Assembly (NCBI GenBank): GCA_964345975.1
Contig: CAYFSS010000004.1
Coordinates: 1-64,000 of the forward strand
Source of the DNA: CAYFSS01 sp964345975
Lineage (GTDB): Bacteria; Bacillota; Clostridia; Saccharofermentanales; Fastidiosipilaceae
Length of the DNA stretch: 64,000 nucleotides
Direction: 5' to 3'
The translations under genes and the position numbers were made by a program. A model generated the notes under the pieces. The model saw only the letters and a list, made by a program, of their open reading frames with translations. It had not been told where the DNA came from and searched no databases. Positions 16,956 through 26,851 of this stretch are shown here, piece after piece (position 1 is the first letter of the stretch; every line of letters begins with the position of its first letter).

Positions 16956-17405
16956 CTACACCTCCTGAGCCGTGCCACCAAGAGCTTCGATTGCTTCCTT
17001 GGCTTGCTTCGTGAAGCCGAGCGCCTCGACTGTGAGCTTGCGCTCCAAGGTACCGCTGGCAAGAACCTTCAGTCCCTTGATCTTCTTCGAAGGATTGATG
17101 ATGCCGGCTTCTTTCATTAGCTCAAGGGTGACTGTCGTACCGTCTTCAAAGGCATTGAGTTGATCCAAGGATACTTCCTGAACAGGAACCTGGAATCTCT
17201 TATTATTGAATCCGCGTTTCGGTACGAGGCGGAACATTGGCGTCTGACCACCTTCGAAGCCCCAGCGAACCCCACCGCCACTACGAGCCTTCTGACCCTT
17301 GTGACCACGACCTGAAGTTTTACCAAGCCCTGAACCAAGACCACGACCTTTGCGTTTGGTCGAATGAGTCGACCCTTCGCTGGGTGAAATGTTATTAAGC
17401 TTCAT
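16956..17405 (-). CDS. rplO: 50S ribosomal protein L15
   Basis: It is 149 aa with the glycine/lysine-rich N-terminus ([21 protein letters not shown]) that threads into 23S rRNA, followed by [18 protein letters not shown] and a compact C-terminal domain. Its start overlaps the rpmD stop by 11 nt. Confidence 0.97.
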   Translation of the reverse strand: MKLNNISPSEGSTHSTKRKGRGLGSGLGKTSGRGHKGQKARSGGGVRWGFEGGQTPMFRLVPKRGFNNKRFQVPVQEVSLDQLNAFEDGTTVTLELMKEAGIINPSKKIKGLKVLASGTLERKLTVEALGFTKQAKEAIEALGGTAQEV

Positions 17406-17595
17406 TGTCGGCCTCCTCGTAAGGTTCGACCGTAACGAGGTGATTGACCATACGGATCATACCGCGAATAGCCTGATTGTCCTCTTGAACAACGGAAGAA
17501 CCAATCTTCTTAAGCCCCAAAGCCTGTACGGTCTTCTTATGACGACCCTGACTATTGATGGTGCTTGAGCTAAGTGTAATCTTAAGCTTCTTCAT
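17395..17595 (-). CDS. rpmD: 50S ribosomal protein L30
   Basis: This is a 66-aa protein beginning [11 protein letters not shown] at ATG 17595, nine bases after GGAGG; the same frame is open far upstream but that part is rpsE in another frame. The family pattern is [17 protein letters not shown], then [15 protein letters not shown]. It overlaps the rpsE end by 14 nt and the rplO start by 11 nt. Confidence 0.94.
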   Translation of the reverse strand: MKKLKITLSSSTINSQGRHKKTVQALGLKKIGSSVVQEDNQAIRGMIRMVNHLVTVEPYEEADNEA

Positions 17596-18115
17596 AACTG
17601 TAATCCTCCCCCAAGATCTCCTCAACGCTCTTGCCGCGGATCGCTGCAACCTCTTCAGGTGAACGGATGCTCTTGAGAGCTTCCATCGTAGCGTTGACGA
17701 CGTTGTTAGGGTTGTTGCTACCGAGGGATTTCGTCGTGATGTCCTGGACACCGGCGAGTTCCAACACGGCACGCACAGGGCCACCGGCGATAACACCGGT
17801 ACCGGCGGGAGCCGGTCTAAGCATGACACGACCTGCACCGAACACACCCGTCCACTCATGGGGCAAGGTGGTTCCATTCAGAGGAACACGGATCAAGCTC
17901 TTCTTAGCTTCATCGGCAGCTTTGCGAATGGCTTCAGGGATTTCAGTGCTCTTGCCGAGACCTTTGCCCACAATGCCTTCTTTGTTCCCGACCACTACGA
18001 GCGCAGAGAAGCGCATGTTACGTCCACCCTTAACGGTCTTAGAAACACGACCGATATGAATGACACGTTCTTCAAGCTCTAAGCGATCCGGATTGATATA
18101 TTCATTACGACTCAT
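17582..18115 (-). CDS. rpsE: 30S ribosomal protein S5
   Basis: S5 contributes to decoding fidelity. The 177-aa protein has the double-stranded RNA-binding fold ([17 protein letters not shown]) and the C-terminal domain ([21 protein letters not shown]) with a lengthened acidic tail. The start is [18 protein letters not shown] at 18115. It is followed by overlapping rpmD. Confidence 0.97.
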   Translation of the reverse strand: MSRNEYINPDRLELEERVIHIGRVSKTVKGGRNMRFSALVVVGNKEGIVGKGLGKSTEIPEAIRKAADEAKKSLIRVPLNGTTLPHEWTGVFGAGRVMLRPAPAGTGVIAGGPVRAVLELAGVQDITTKSLGSNNPNNVVNATMEALKSIRSPEEVAAIRGKSVEEILGEDYSYEEA

Positions 18116-18136
18116 AATATCTATTGTCCTCTCTGC

Positions 18137-18496
18137 TTAGAACTTCAGTCCGGCTTCGCGAGCACCTTCTGCAAGGGCTGCGACGCGACCATGATAAAGG
18201 TAACCGCTACGGTCGAAGACCACATCTTCGATCCCTTTGTCTTTTGCAACTTCAGCGATGCGGTGACCGATGGCTTTTGCGCCTTCGATATTGCCACCAT
18301 TAATCCCGAGGTCTTTATCAAGACTTGAAGCAGCAGCTAAGGTCTGATGATTGACATCATCTACCAACTGAGCATAGATGTGTTTGTTACTGCGATATAC
18401 GTTGAGACGAGGACGCTCGGAGGTCCCGCTCACATGCTTGCGAATCCGCGCATGCTTGCGACGGCGCACTTGATTCTTAGGAGTCTTCTTAATCAT
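18137..18496 (-). CDS. rplR: 50S ribosomal protein L18
   Basis: L18 brings 5S rRNA into the 50S subunit. It is 119 aa with a basic N-terminus ([15 protein letters not shown]), [16 protein letters not shown] and the C-terminal [21 protein letters not shown] signature. It lies between rplF and rpsE in the conserved order. Confidence 0.98.
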   Translation of the reverse strand: MIKKTPKNQVRRRKHARIRKHVSGTSERPRLNVYRSNKHIYAQLVDDVNHQTLAAASSLDKDLGINGGNIEGAKAIGHRIAEVAKDKGIEDVVFDRSGYLYHGRVAALAEGAREAGLKF

Positions 18497-18512
18497 CTAT
18501 CTATCCCTTCTA

Positions 18513-19055
18513 CTAGGCGCCTGCCCCGGTCTTACCTTCTCTCAAGCGGAGGACTTCATCCTCATACTTGATGCCTTTACCCTTATAAGGATCCGGAGCA
18601 CGGAATCCACGGATCTTGGCAGCTGTCTCACCGACGAGTTGCTTATCCGCTCCGGAAACGTTGATTTCGGTTGTCGTAGGCACTTCAATCGTGATGCCTT
18701 CGGGAGACTCCATCTCGATAGGATGCGAGTAGCCGATGTTCAAGACGAGCTTATTACCTTGCATTGCTGCACGGAAACCGACACCGTTGATCTGCAGTTT
18801 CTTGGTGAATCCTTCGCTAAGACCTACAACCATATTGTTGATCAGGGAACGATTGAGACCATGGAGAGCTTTGATTTGACGAGATGAGCTATCCGTGGTG
18901 ATGAGCATCACTCCATCTTCAATCTTTGCTACAAGGCCAGGATTCATGGTGTGTTCAAGGCTTTGATTACCCTTGGACACCTTGACGTGAGATCCGTTGA
19001 TCTTTACGTCGACCCCTTCGGGGATCACGATCGGAATCAAACCAATTCTAGACAT
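18513..19055 (-). CDS. rplF: 50S ribosomal protein L6
   Basis: L6 is near the GTPase-associated region. The start is ATG 19055 (MSRIGLIPIVIPEGV), with GGAGG four bases upstream, giving 180 aa; an ATG 39 nt further upstream would add an untypical leader. The C-terminal PDPYKGKGIKYEDEVLRLREGK signature is intact apart from normal variation. Confidence 0.96.
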   Translation of the reverse strand: MSRIGLIPIVIPEGVDVKINGSHVKVSKGNQSLEHTMNPGLVAKIEDGVMLITTDSSSRQIKALHGLNRSLINNMVVGLSEGFTKKLQINGVGFRAAMQGNKLVLNIGYSHPIEMESPEGITIEVPTTTEINVSGADKQLVGETAAKIRGFRAPDPYKGKGIKYEDEVLRLREGKTGAGA

Positions 19056-19135
19056 ATTGCCTCCACTCTTGAGATTGCAACGCTTGTTCGCCACTAGCGC
19101 TTCAAGCGCCTTTTCAGAGTTCTAACGAACTTGAA

Positions 19136-19531
19136 TTACCATACGTAGCAGAGGACTTCGCCTCCGACGTTCTTCTGACGAGCTTCACGATCGGTCATGA
19201 CACCCTGAGATGTTGAGATGATCGCGATCCCGAGACCACCGAGAACTTTAGGCAGTTCCTGGGCTCCGGCGTAGATTCTAAGGCCGGGTGTCGAAATACG
19301 ACGCAGGCCCAGAATGATGTGTTTTCCATCTCGATAACGCAGCGTCACCTTGATGGTTCCCTGCACGTCATCTTGAACTCTCTCGTACGCTGCAATATAG
19401 CCTTCATCGAGAAGAACTTTTGCAACCGCTTCGAGTTTGTTGGAAGCGGGAATGTCGACCACGGTTTTGCGTGCCATCCCGCCGTTTCGAATGCGGGTGA
19501 GCATATCAGCAATGGTATCTGTTACAAGCAT
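19136..19531 (-). CDS. rpsH: 30S ribosomal protein S8
   Basis: S8 is a primary 16S rRNA-binding protein and the usual translational regulator of the spc region in enterobacteria. The 131-aa protein starts [17 protein letters not shown] and ends with [23 protein letters not shown] is the family signature. Confidence 0.98.
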   Translation of the reverse strand: MLVTDTIADMLTRIRNGGMARKTVVDIPASNKLEAVAKVLLDEGYIAAYERVQDDVQGTIKVTLRYRDGKHIILGLRRISTPGLRIYAGAQELPKVLGGLGIAIISTSQGVMTDREARQKNVGGEVLCYVW

Positions 19532-19545
19532 TTCCTACCTCCTTC

Positions 19546-19731
19546 TTACCAACTGGCCTTACGTACGCCAGGAATTTCGCCCTTATACGCCATCTCACGG
19601 AAGCAAATACGGCAGAGTCCATATTTTCTTAAATAAGCGTGTGGACGCCCACAGATCTTACAACGGTTAACTTGACGTGTGCTGAACTTAGGCGCGCGCT
19701 TCGAACGGATAATCTGAGATTTCTTAGCCAT
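19546..19731 (-). CDS. rpsN: 30S ribosomal protein S14, zinc type (S14Z)
   Basis: This is the short, 61-aa zinc form: two CxxC pairs (CKIC and CRIC) spaced by 12 residues, and the GVRKASW C-terminus. The zinc form is standard in Firmicute spc operons. Confidence 0.97.
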   Translation of the reverse strand: MAKKSQIIRSKRAPKFSTRQVNRCKICGRPHAYLRKYGLCRICFREMAYKGEIPGVRKASW

Positions 19732-19739
19732 AATTTCTC

Positions 19740-20276
19740 CTATTTCACAAAGGGCATGCCGAGCGTCGTGAGAAGTTCGCGCCCTTCCTCATCTGTTTCC
19801 GCCGTCGTGACAAAAATGATGTCCATACCACGGATCTTATCGATCTTGTCATAATCGATCTCAGGGAAGATGAGCTGTTCACGAATACCCAAGGCATAAT
19901 TCCCGCGTCCATCAAAGGAGTTTGGGTTCAAGCCACGGAAGTCACGGATACGAGGGACTGCGATCGAAATGAAGCGATCGAGGAACTCATACATGCGATC
20001 CCCACGCAGCGTAACCTTGCACCCGACATCCATGCCTGCTCTGAGGCGGAAATTCGCAACAGACATTCTGGCTTTGGTGATGACAGGGCGTTGGCCGGTA
20101 ATGACTGCGAGATCTTCAGCTGCAGCTTGAGCACCACGGGTACCTTCTTCTGCACTGATGCCCACATTCAAGACAATCTTGTCGAGTTTTGGCACAGCCA
20201 TTGAAGAACTGTAACCAAATTTCTCGATCAAATGAGGCATAACCTCGGATTTGTATTTATCTCTTAATCTTGTCAT
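19740..20276 (-). CDS. rplE: 50S ribosomal protein L5
   Basis: L5 binds 5S rRNA and contacts P-site tRNA. The 178-aa protein has the expected [14 protein letters not shown]-terminal strand, [11 protein letters not shown], the [19 protein letters not shown] centre and an [21 protein letters not shown] C-terminus. It lies eight bases after rplX. Confidence 0.98.
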   Translation of the reverse strand: MTRLRDKYKSEVMPHLIEKFGYSSSMAVPKLDKIVLNVGISAEEGTRGAQAAAEDLAVITGQRPVITKARMSVANFRLRAGMDVGCKVTLRGDRMYEFLDRFISIAVPRIRDFRGLNPNSFDGRGNYALGIREQLIFPEIDYDKIDKIRGMDIIFVTTAETDEEGRELLTTLGMPFVK

Positions 20277-20284
20277 CTCTTACC

Positions 20285-20623
20285 TCACTTCGAACGGCTC
20301 AATATGTTGGCCGTTTCGCCGCATGCCTTGCAGTAACGGGAGCGAGTACCATCTTCTGCAACTTTGATGCCCGTCTTGGAGGGACGCTCACATTTGGGGC
20401 AAACATACATGACATTAGAGGCGTCGATCGGCGCTGCAAATTCTTGAATACCGCCGGTCATCATTTGACTACGAGGCTTGTTGTGCTTCGTCATGATGTT
20501 GACACCTTCGACAATGACACGGCCGGTCTTCGGAATAACTTTAAGGACTTCACCTGTCTTACCGGCATCTTTACCGCTAAGAATATAGACAGAGTCACCT
20601 TTTCTTACATGGACTTTTGCCAT
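20285..20623 (-). CDS. rplX: 50S ribosomal protein L24
   Basis: L24 is an assembly initiator at the tunnel exit. The N-terminal KOW motif (VRKGDSVYILSGKDAGKTGEV) is clear. The C-terminal third carries two CxxC pairs (CPKC and CKAC), suggesting a bound zinc. It is 112 aa, in the usual range. Confidence 0.97.
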   Translation of the reverse strand: MAKVHVRKGDSVYILSGKDAGKTGEVLKVIPKTGRVIVEGVNIMTKHNKPRSQMMTGGIQEFAAPIDASNVMYVCPKCERPSKTGIKVAEDGTRSRYCKACGETANILSRSK

Positions 20624-20632
20624 CTTATCCTC

Positions 20633-21001
20633 CTAAAGCACTTCGGGTGCAAGCGAGAGAATTCTGGTGTAATTCTTCTCGCGCAGTTCACGTGCAATGG
20701 GTCCGAAGATACGAGTTCCTGTTGGGTTCTTATCGTCACGGATGATGACGGCAGCATTCTCATCGAACTTGATGTGCGAACCATCGGCACGCTTGATCGG
20801 CTGTTTAGTGCGGACGACAACCGCACGAACGATATCACCCTTCTTAACTACACCACCGGGCGTTGCTTCTTTAACAGAGCAGATGATGGTATCGCCTACA
20901 CCGGCATAACGCTGTTGCGAACCACCGGGGACTTTAATGCAATAGAGCTCGCGTGCGCCGGTATTATCGGCGGAGCGTAGCCTTGATTCTACTTGGATCA
21001 T
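20633..21001 (-). CDS. rplN: 50S ribosomal protein L14
   Basis: L14 sits at the subunit interface. It is exactly the standard 122 aa, with [16 protein letters not shown] at the start and the [24 protein letters not shown] end. It lies between rpsQ and rplX. Confidence 0.98.
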   Translation of the reverse strand: MIQVESRLRSADNTGARELYCIKVPGGSQQRYAGVGDTIICSVKEATPGGVVKKGDIVRAVVVRTKQPIKRADGSHIKFDENAAVIIRDDKNPTGTRIFGPIARELREKNYTRILSLAPEVL

Positions 21002-21022
21002 GAATAACTAACCTCCTCCGAC

Positions 21023-21283
21023 TTACTCTGCGCGTTCGAGAATCTCGATGACACGCCAGTTCTTCTTCTTGCTGAGCGGACGTGTCTCCATGATGCGGAC
21101 GCGATCGCCTTCATTACAGGCATTTTCTTCGTCGTGCGCCATGAACTTGGACGTACGCTTCGTGAATTTGCCATAAAGCGGGTGCTTACGGATTGTGTTG
21201 ATAGCAACGACGACGGACTTATCCATCTTGTTGGAAACGACAATCCCGGTACGGACTTTACGGAGATTTCTTACTTCGGACAT
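21023..21283 (-). CDS. rpsQ: 30S ribosomal protein S17
   Basis: This is an 86-aa OB-fold protein; [18 protein letters not shown] and the [20 protein letters not shown] region are characteristic. It lies between rpmC and rplN. Confidence 0.98.
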   Translation of the reverse strand: MSEVRNLRKVRTGIVVSNKMDKSVVVAINTIRKHPLYGKFTKRTSKFMAHDEENACNEGDRVRIMETRPLSKKKNWRVIEILERAE

Positions 21284-21297
21284 TTGGAACTACCTCC

Positions 21298-21507
21298 TTA
21301 GGCCTGTGGAGCGGAAGCTTTCAGCTCACGCTCACGAAGAATTGTCTTGCAACGGGCAATGTTGCGACGGACTTCACGCAATTCAGAAGGATTGTCCAAC
21401 TGGTGCGTAGCTTGACGAAAACGTAGATTAAAGAGCTCTTGCTTGAGATCAGCAACTTCCTGATTCAACTGGTCGACGCTCATTTCACGAAGTTCTTGAA
21501 TTCTCAT
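21298..21507 (-). CDS. rpmC: 50S ribosomal protein L29
   Basis: This is a 69-aa two-helix protein at the tunnel exit: [36 protein letters not shown]. Its ATG overlaps the rplP stop by four bases, so the two are translationally coupled. Confidence 0.97.
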   Translation of the reverse strand: MRIQELREMSVDQLNQEVADLKQELFNLRFRQATHQLDNPSELREVRRNIARCKTILRERELKASAPQA

Positions 21508-21926
21508 ACTAGATCCTCCTCGCCGCGTTTGACGATACGGGTCGCAACCGGGAGCTTGTGGCTCGCTGCAGTAAGAGCACGCTTTGCAATGACTTCCGAA
21601 ACGCCTGAGACCTCGAACATAACTCGATCGGGACGCACGACGGCAACGTAGAATTCAACGTTACCTTTACCGGAACCCATGCGCACTTCTGCAGGTTTCT
21701 GTGTTACCGGCTTATCCGGGAAAATCTTGATGTACACTTTGCCGCCACGACGCATATTACGAGTGATAGCAACACGAGCAGCTTCAATCTGATTTCCCTT
21801 GATCCAGCATGGTTCAGTAGCTACGAGACCGAAATCGCCGTAAGTGACTTTATTACCACGCGTGGCACGACCCTTCATGCGGCCGCGATGCGCCTTGCGA
21901 TACTTTGTTCTCTTCGGTAGAAGCAT
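21504..21926 (-). CDS. rplP: 50S ribosomal protein L16
   Basis: L16 is needed for a functional A site. The 140-aa protein begins [19 protein letters not shown] and includes [21 protein letters not shown]. Its start codon shares a base with the rpsC stop (1-nt overlap) and its end overlaps rpmC. Confidence 0.98.
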   Translation of the reverse strand: MLLPKRTKYRKAHRGRMKGRATRGNKVTYGDFGLVATEPCWIKGNQIEAARVAITRNMRRGGKVYIKIFPDKPVTQKPAEVRMGSGKGNVEFYVAVVRPDRVMFEVSGVSEVIAKRALTAASHKLPVATRIVKRGEEDLV

Positions 21927-22603
21927 TAGGCACGACCTCCTTCATAGGGTAAATTTCCGGGCACAGTTTCTTGGGCTAGGATCTCGCCTTTGTAGATCCA
22001 AACTTTACAACCGATGCGTCCGTACTGGGTGGATGCTTCAGCAAATCCGTAATCGATATCAGCACGAAGGGTCTGTAACGGAATGCTGCCCTCGTGATAA
22101 TGCTCGGTACGGGCAATGTCAGCACCGCCGAGACGACCTGACACTTGGCATTTGATACCTTCAGCACCTGCCTTCAGCGTACGTTGCATGCTTTGACGCA
22201 TAGCACGGCGGAAGGCGATACGACGTTCGAGCTGCTCGGCAATGCTTTCAGCGACAAGCTGTGCATCGAGATTAGGTTTTTTTACTTCGTTGACGTTGAT
22301 GAAGAACGTCTTACCAAACTTCTTCTGAAGTGCTGTACGAAGTTTCTCGATTCCGGAACCTTGACGACCGATGACCATGCCGGGCTTAGCTGTGTAGATG
22401 GTCAAGGTTGTGCGGTCATCACCTTTACGCTCGATGTCAATGCGTGAAACGCCTGAAGCGTAGTTGAACTCTTTTACAAACTTACGCAGATGGTAATCTT
22501 CGACGAGGTAACGGCTGAAATCTTTCTTATCAGCGTACCACTTGGTGCTCCAATCCTTGATGACACCGACGCGAAAACCATGTGGATTAATCTTTTGTCC
22601 CAT
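21926..22603 (-). CDS. rpsC: 30S ribosomal protein S3
   Basis: S3 forms part of the mRNA entry helicase. It is 225 aa with [14 protein letters not shown], the KH domain GxxG loop ([13 protein letters not shown]), and the C-terminal segment ([21 protein letters not shown]). It follows rplV by nine bases. Confidence 0.98.
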   Translation of the reverse strand: MGQKINPHGFRVGVIKDWSTKWYADKKDFSRYLVEDYHLRKFVKEFNYASGVSRIDIERKGDDRTTLTIYTAKPGMVIGRQGSGIEKLRTALQKKFGKTFFINVNEVKKPNLDAQLVAESIAEQLERRIAFRRAMRQSMQRTLKAGAEGIKCQVSGRLGGADIARTEHYHEGSIPLQTLRADIDYGFAEASTQYGRIGCKVWIYKGEILAQETVPGNLPYEGGRA

Positions 22604-22612
22604 GTTACTCCC

Positions 22613-23089
22613 CTACCCTCTTTCCTTAACGACGACGGTGATGTGTGAACTGCGCTTGTTGATTCTGCCGGCACCACCACGAGCGCGGGGACGCCAGCGC
22701 TTCATCGTAGGACCTTCATTGGCATAGCACTCTGCAATGTAGAGTTCATCTTCCATCAAGTCGTTATTGTTTACCGCATTAGCTACCGCTGAGTTAAGAA
22801 CCTCAAGGATGATAGGGCTAGCGGCTTTCGGAGTGTAGGTCAAGATCGCACGTGCTTCGGCCAAATTCTTCTCACGAATAAGGCGCATGACAATGTTGAC
22901 TTTCGAGGCCGAGATACGGACGTGGCGCTTGTGTGCAATCCCTCTATCTTTACCGATCCCGAGAATCTTGCGCTCTTTCTTCGTTAGTTGAGGGGCGCGA
23001 TTTGACTTGCGACGATGCTCGGACTGCTCATTGAGAATCTCTTCACGATGCTCGAGGAGGTAGTCTTTGCTCATGACTTTTCTTCCCAT
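22613..23089 (-). CDS. rplV: 50S ribosomal protein L22, with N-terminal extension
   Basis: L22 lines the peptide exit tunnel. The core (HVRISASKVNIVMRLIREKN to SSHITVVVKERG) is normal, but about 50 charged residues precede it. The start was placed at ATG 23089 because AAGGAG stands six bases upstream; this gives 158 aa against a usual 110-120. The frame continues upstream without another ribosome binding site. The extension is rich in Glu, Lys and Arg and probably helical. Confidence 0.93.
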   Translation of the reverse strand: MGRKVMSKDYLLEHREEILNEQSEHRRKSNRAPQLTKKERKILGIGKDRGIAHKRHVRISASKVNIVMRLIREKNLAEARAILTYTPKAASPIILEVLNSAVANAVNNNDLMEDELYIAECYANEGPTMKRWRPRARGGAGRINKRSSHITVVVKERG

Positions 23090-23108
23090 GATACTCTCCT
23101 TCCTGCTC

Positions 23109-23396
23109 TTAGAGTCGGACCGATGCGTCGGACTTCCGCGCACCGGCGTGCGAGCGGTAGGTACGCGTAGGTGCAAACTCACCGAGCTTATGACCAACCA
23201 TGTCCTCTGTCACATAGACGGGAACGTGCTTGCGGCCATCGTGAACTGCAATCGTATGACCCACCATCTGGGGGAAGATCGTGGAGGCTCTGGACCAAGT
23301 CTTGAGGACATCACGCTGTCCCGATTCATTCATGGCCTCAATTCGTGCTAGGAGTTTCTCTTCAACGAAGAAACCCTTCTTTAATGAACGACTCAT
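23109..23396 (-). CDS. rpsS: 30S ribosomal protein S19
   Basis: This is a 95-aa protein starting [16 protein letters not shown], with [28 protein letters not shown] and the [15 protein letters not shown] signature. It lies between rplB and rplV as in other S10 clusters. Confidence 0.98.
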   Translation of the reverse strand: MSRSLKKGFFVEEKLLARIEAMNESGQRDVLKTWSRASTIFPQMVGHTIAVHDGRKHVPVYVTEDMVGHKLGEFAPTRTYRSHAGARKSDASVRL

Positions 23397-23408
23397 GTAT
23401 AAGCCTCC

Positions 23409-24245
23409 TTAACGTTTTCTCTTACGTACGATAAGAGCGTCTGATTTCTTACCGCGTTTACGGGTTTTCTTACCAAGGGTAGGAACACCCCAAGGTGTAA
23501 CAGGACTCGGACGACCGATCGGTGCTTTACCTTCACCACCACCATGCGGGTGATCAACAGGGTTCATAACAACACCACGGACTCCAGGGCGACGACCACG
23601 ATGACGTGACTTACCGGCTTTACCGATGGAAACGTTCATGTGCTCAACGTTACCCACAACTCCGACCGTAGCGCGTGCCGTCAATGGAACACGGCGGACT
23701 TCAGTTGAAGGCAAGAGAATTTGTGCATACTTGTCCTCTTTAGCGACAAGACGTGCTTCCGAACCGGCAGAGCGTACCATCTGTGCGCCTTTGCCTGGTT
23801 TGAGTTCGATGTTATGGATGACGGTACCGAGCGGCATGTTCTGCAGCGGCAAGTTATTGCCAACTTCAGCATCGACTTCGGCTCCGCTGATGACGGTATC
23901 TCCGACCTTCATGCCTTCCGGCTGAAGGATATAACGCTTCTCACCATCGGCATAGAACAGCAGGGCAATGAACGCAGTACGGTTGGGATCATATTCAATC
24001 GCACGTACGGTTGCGGGAACACCATCTTTATCGCTGCGGATCCAGTCGATCTGACGAAGCTTACGCTTATGTCCACCGCCACGAGCACGCACGGTGATGC
24101 GACCATAACTGTTTCGGCCGCTACCGCGCTTGGTCTTACTCTTGGTAAGTGCACGCTCAGATTTCTTCTTAGTCAGCCCGGAGAAATCGGTAACGGACAT
24201 CTCACGCTGGGCCGGTGAGGTTGGCTTGTAGTGTTTTACTGGCAT
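23409..24245 (-). CDS. rplB: 50S ribosomal protein L2
   Basis: L2 lies beside the peptidyl transferase centre. The 278-aa protein has the [22 protein letters not shown] centre and the nearly invariant [17 protein letters not shown] loop with its essential histidine, and ends in the basic [12 protein letters not shown] tail. Confidence 0.99.
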   Translation of the reverse strand: MPVKHYKPTSPAQREMSVTDFSGLTKKKSERALTKSKTKRGSGRNSYGRITVRARGGGHKRKLRQIDWIRSDKDGVPATVRAIEYDPNRTAFIALLFYADGEKRYILQPEGMKVGDTVISGAEVDAEVGNNLPLQNMPLGTVIHNIELKPGKGAQMVRSAGSEARLVAKEDKYAQILLPSTEVRRVPLTARATVGVVGNVEHMNVSIGKAGKSRHRGRRPGVRGVVMNPVDHPHGGGEGKAPIGRPSPVTPWGVPTLGKKTRKRGKKSDALIVRKRKR

Positions 24246-24266
24246 AGTCTTACTCCTCTCCTAGCT

Positions 24267-24620
24267 CTAGAGACCGAAACCGAATTCTTCAATTTCCGTC
24301 TTGTAATCGCGTCGGACTGTCTGGGTACCGCCGCCGGGTGTCTGATAGGTTACGGGCTGAGGATTGAGATCAATCTTGACGACTGCTTTCTTCCAATCCT
24401 TTGTTCTGCCCTGATTCATACCCTGGCGCTTATTCTTACCGCGGACGTTCTGCGTATTGACGCTGAGAACTTTGACATTGAAGAGCTCTTCAACTGCACG
24501 GCGAATCTCAAGTTTGTTTGCCTTGGGTGCTACTTCGAACGTATAACGTCCATCGGCAATGCCCATAGAACTACTCTCGGTAACGATCGGGCGAATGATG
24601 ATGTCTTGATAGTATTTCAT
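24267..24620 (-). CDS. rplW: 50S ribosomal protein L23
   Basis: L23 is the docking site of trigger factor and SRP. The 117-aa protein has the family pattern (IIRPIVTESSS, YTFEVAPKANKLEIRRAVEELF, VNTQNVRGK). The C-terminus is about 20 residues longer than the minimal form. Its start shares one base with the rplD stop. Confidence 0.97.
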   Translation of the reverse strand: MKYYQDIIIRPIVTESSSMGIADGRYTFEVAPKANKLEIRRAVEELFNVKVLSVNTQNVRGKNKRQGMNQGRTKDWKKAVVKIDLNPQPVTYQTPGGGTQTVRRDYKTEIEEFGFGL

Positions 24621-25243
24621 TAGGCGTAAACCTCCTGAATCTTCTCAGCAGCTGCACGAGTCATGACAAAGAAGTCGTAACGCAGGATGTCATAGACGTT
24701 GAGCGTACCGACATGGGTCGACTTGAGCTCAGGAACGTTGCGTGATGCAAGATAGAGATTACGGTTGCTCTCTTCTGAGACGAGCAGGGCACCGGTCCCG
24801 ATATCCAACTTGTTAAGAGCATTCACCAGAACTTTCGTTTTGGCTGCGTCCAGATTGAATTCATCGACAATGATGACGCGTGAATTCCGGAGTTTGCTTG
24901 AAAGAACGCTCTTCATCGCATTGCGACGCATCTTCTTGTTGAGTTTGCTTCGGTAGGAGCGAGGCTTCGGTGCAAAGGTAATTCCACCACCGACCCAGAC
25001 CGGTGAACGGCTTGAACCATGACGGGCACGGCCGGTACCTTTCTGGCGCCAAGGTTTCCTACCACCACCACGCACTTCGCCACGAGTCTTGGCACTTTGC
25101 GTGCCTTGGCGACGATTTCCGAGCAGCATCTTGACGGTACGATGAATGAGATCTTCGTTGATCTCAACACCGAAGATGTCATCTGTCAGCTCCATATCAC
25201 CGACGACATCACCTTGTAAATTGTAGATCTTAACTTGAGCCAT
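24620..25243 (-). CDS. rplD: 50S ribosomal protein L4
   Basis: L4 reaches into the exit tunnel and can regulate S10 operons by acting on the leader RNA in gammaproteobacteria. The 207-aa protein has the tunnel loop ([21 protein letters not shown]) and the [17 protein letters not shown]-terminal Rossmann-like part. It lies 11 nt after rplC. Confidence 0.98.
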   Translation of the reverse strand: MAQVKIYNLQGDVVGDMELTDDIFGVEINEDLIHRTVKMLLGNRRQGTQSAKTRGEVRGGGRKPWRQKGTGRARHGSSRSPVWVGGGITFAPKPRSYRSKLNKKMRRNAMKSVLSSKLRNSRVIIVDEFNLDAAKTKVLVNALNKLDIGTGALLVSEESNRNLYLASRNVPELKSTHVGTLNVYDILRYDFFVMTRAAAEKIQEVYA

Positions 25244-25254
25244 GATGCCCTCCC

Positions 25255-25893
25255 CTACTTCACTGTCTTCACAGTGGTCTTGATTTCGAGGACGGAACCC
25301 TTCGGGCCAGGGACAGATCCCTTTACCGCGAGGATATTGCGCTCGCCATCGACCAACATCACTTCGAGTGCTTGCACCGTTACGCGCTTAGCACCCATAT
25401 GTCCGGGCATCTTCTTGCCCTTCATGACACGAGCCGGCGTAGCCGAAGAACCCATGGAACCGACTCTGCGGTGATACTTCGAACCGTGCGCCTCAAGACC
25501 ACCTGCTTGACCGTGACGCTTAACGTTACCGGCGAAACCCTTACCTTTTGAAGTGCCGCTGACGTCGACGAAATCCCCCAATTGGAAGGAATCGGCAACC
25601 GTAATCTCTTGACCGACTTCAAACTCTGCGCTGTCATCCACACGATATTCACGCAAATAGCGCTTAGGTGTAAGGTCTGACTTCTGGAACTGGCCAAGGG
25701 CAGGTCTATTCAGACGACTCTCTTTAACATCTCCAAAAGCCACCTGAACACCCTGGTAACCGTCGACGTCGCCATTCTTCGTCCGTACGACCGTAACGGG
25801 TCCACATTCGATAACAGTTACGGGTACCGCTTGTCCATTTTCTGTGAAAAGCTGAGTCATACCGGCTTTTCTTCCTAACATGAAACTTGCCAT
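25255..25893 (-). CDS. rplC: 50S ribosomal protein L3
   Basis: This is an early-assembly protein near the peptidyl transferase centre. The 212-aa sequence begins MASFMLGRKAGMTQLF and has the SKGKGFAGNVKRHGQAGG and MGSSATPARVMKGKKMPGHMG segments that contact rRNA. It is the second gene of the S10 cluster, 80 nt after rpsJ. Confidence 0.98.
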   Translation of the reverse strand: MASFMLGRKAGMTQLFTENGQAVPVTVIECGPVTVVRTKNGDVDGYQGVQVAFGDVKESRLNRPALGQFQKSDLTPKRYLREYRVDDSAEFEVGQEITVADSFQLGDFVDVSGTSKGKGFAGNVKRHGQAGGLEAHGSKYHRRVGSMGSSATPARVMKGKKMPGHMGAKRVTVQALEVMLVDGERNILAVKGSVPGPKGSVLEIKTTVKTVK

Positions 25894-25973
25894 CGTTACT
25901 TATCCTCCTAGGTTATTGGTTCACACATTCTTCGTGAACATTGACCTGACGATGCTTCAACTAATCTTCAAGC

Positions 25974-26285
25974 TTAGAGCTTGATTTCGATATTGACACC
26001 AGCCGGCATATCTAGATGCATGAGAGACTCAATTGTCTGTTGCGTCGGTGCATAAATATCGATCAGACGCTTGTGGGTGCGGCTCTCGAATTGTTCGCGC
26101 GAATCCTTGTGCTTGTGCGGAGAACGGAGAATCGTAACGATTTCCTTCTCAGTCGGTAGCGGGATTGGTCCTGAGACACTAGCACCGGTACGGTTTGCTG
26201 TCTCAACAATGCGCTCTGCGGAGAGGTCGAGCACTTCGTGCTCATATGCCTTCAAGCGAATTCTGATCTTCTGACCACTTGCCAT
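25974..26285 (-). CDS. rpsJ: 30S ribosomal protein S10
   Basis: This is the first gene of the ribosomal cluster. It is 103 aa: [51 protein letters not shown] and the [16 protein letters not shown] end. S10 also serves as a transcription antitermination factor with NusB. The ATG has AGGAGG nine bases upstream and follows a roughly 275-nt leader. Confidence 0.98.
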   Translation of the reverse strand: MASGQKIRIRLKAYEHEVLDLSAERIVETANRTGASVSGPIPLPTEKEIVTILRSPHKHKDSREQFESRTHKRLIDIYAPTQQTIESLMHLDMPAGVNIEIKL

Positions 26286-26350
26286 CTTGTCGTTCCTCCT
26301 AATGAAACTGCTACTTCACTACTGCTCCGGGCGTTTCATTCTTTGGGGAG

Positions 26351-26385
26351 AAGAAAACCCAGGATCAAGTTACCTTGTCTGGGTT
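26351..26385 (-). promoter_or_regulatory. Terminator-like hairpin in the S10 leader (candidate attenuator)
   Basis: On the minus strand AACCCAG (26379-26385) pairs with CTGGGTT (26356-26362), with a nested AAGG/ACTT-type inner pairing, and is followed by TTTTCTTCT. It lies about 65 nt before the rpsJ start, inside the leader. This is the layout of an attenuator; the controlling ligand (L4 or another ribosomal protein) is inference only. Confidence 0.5.
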
Positions 26386-26567
26386 GAATCTTTCACTGAA
26401 AGAAATACCCTGCACTGAAGTATGAAACTTCTTCGTCAGAATCCAGTCTGACTTACTCCATCGAAGTTACCTGAGACCCAGCAGTTGAGGGTTCAGCAAT
26501 CTCCGACTTCTTCGCAAACACCACAAATCATGTCTATAAAACACAATGTTTAGGCGAAACCTGTGGC

Positions 26568-26596
26568 ATTGTAGCGCATACCCGCTTCAGGTGCAA
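26568..26596 (-). promoter_or_regulatory. Promoter of the S10-spc-alpha cluster
   Basis: On the minus strand TTGCAC (26591-26596), 17-nt spacer, TACAAT (26568-26573). The expected start of transcription near 26561 gives a roughly 275-nt untranslated leader before rpsJ. Confidence 0.65.
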
Positions 26597-26851
26597 GAGA
26601 AATGTCAAAATATCGATGCTTTTCTCCACCAACTGAACTTCATCTATGGGTAAGAACTTCACGCGCCCCTACGCTTACTCGGAACGCTGATCAAAACAGA
26701 AAATGAACGCTAATTTAAGGGTAAGATAGCTGTAAGTTTTCAAGAGTATCGCCACTTCGCGCGCCCTGCACTTCATCGCCGACTTAGCTCAGGTCGACTT
26801 TGCAGTCATGAATATACGTGTACTCCGGCGGTCAGTAATGTGCGTTAACAA

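Larger units (their letters stand above)
26286..26851. other. S10 leader and spacer to hslO
   Basis: The left half (26286-26565) is the transcribed leader of the ribosomal cluster and contains the terminator-like hairpin listed below. The promoter is at 26568-26596. The rest, 26597-26851, lies downstream of hslO; I see no gene and no clear terminator in it. Confidence 0.6.
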
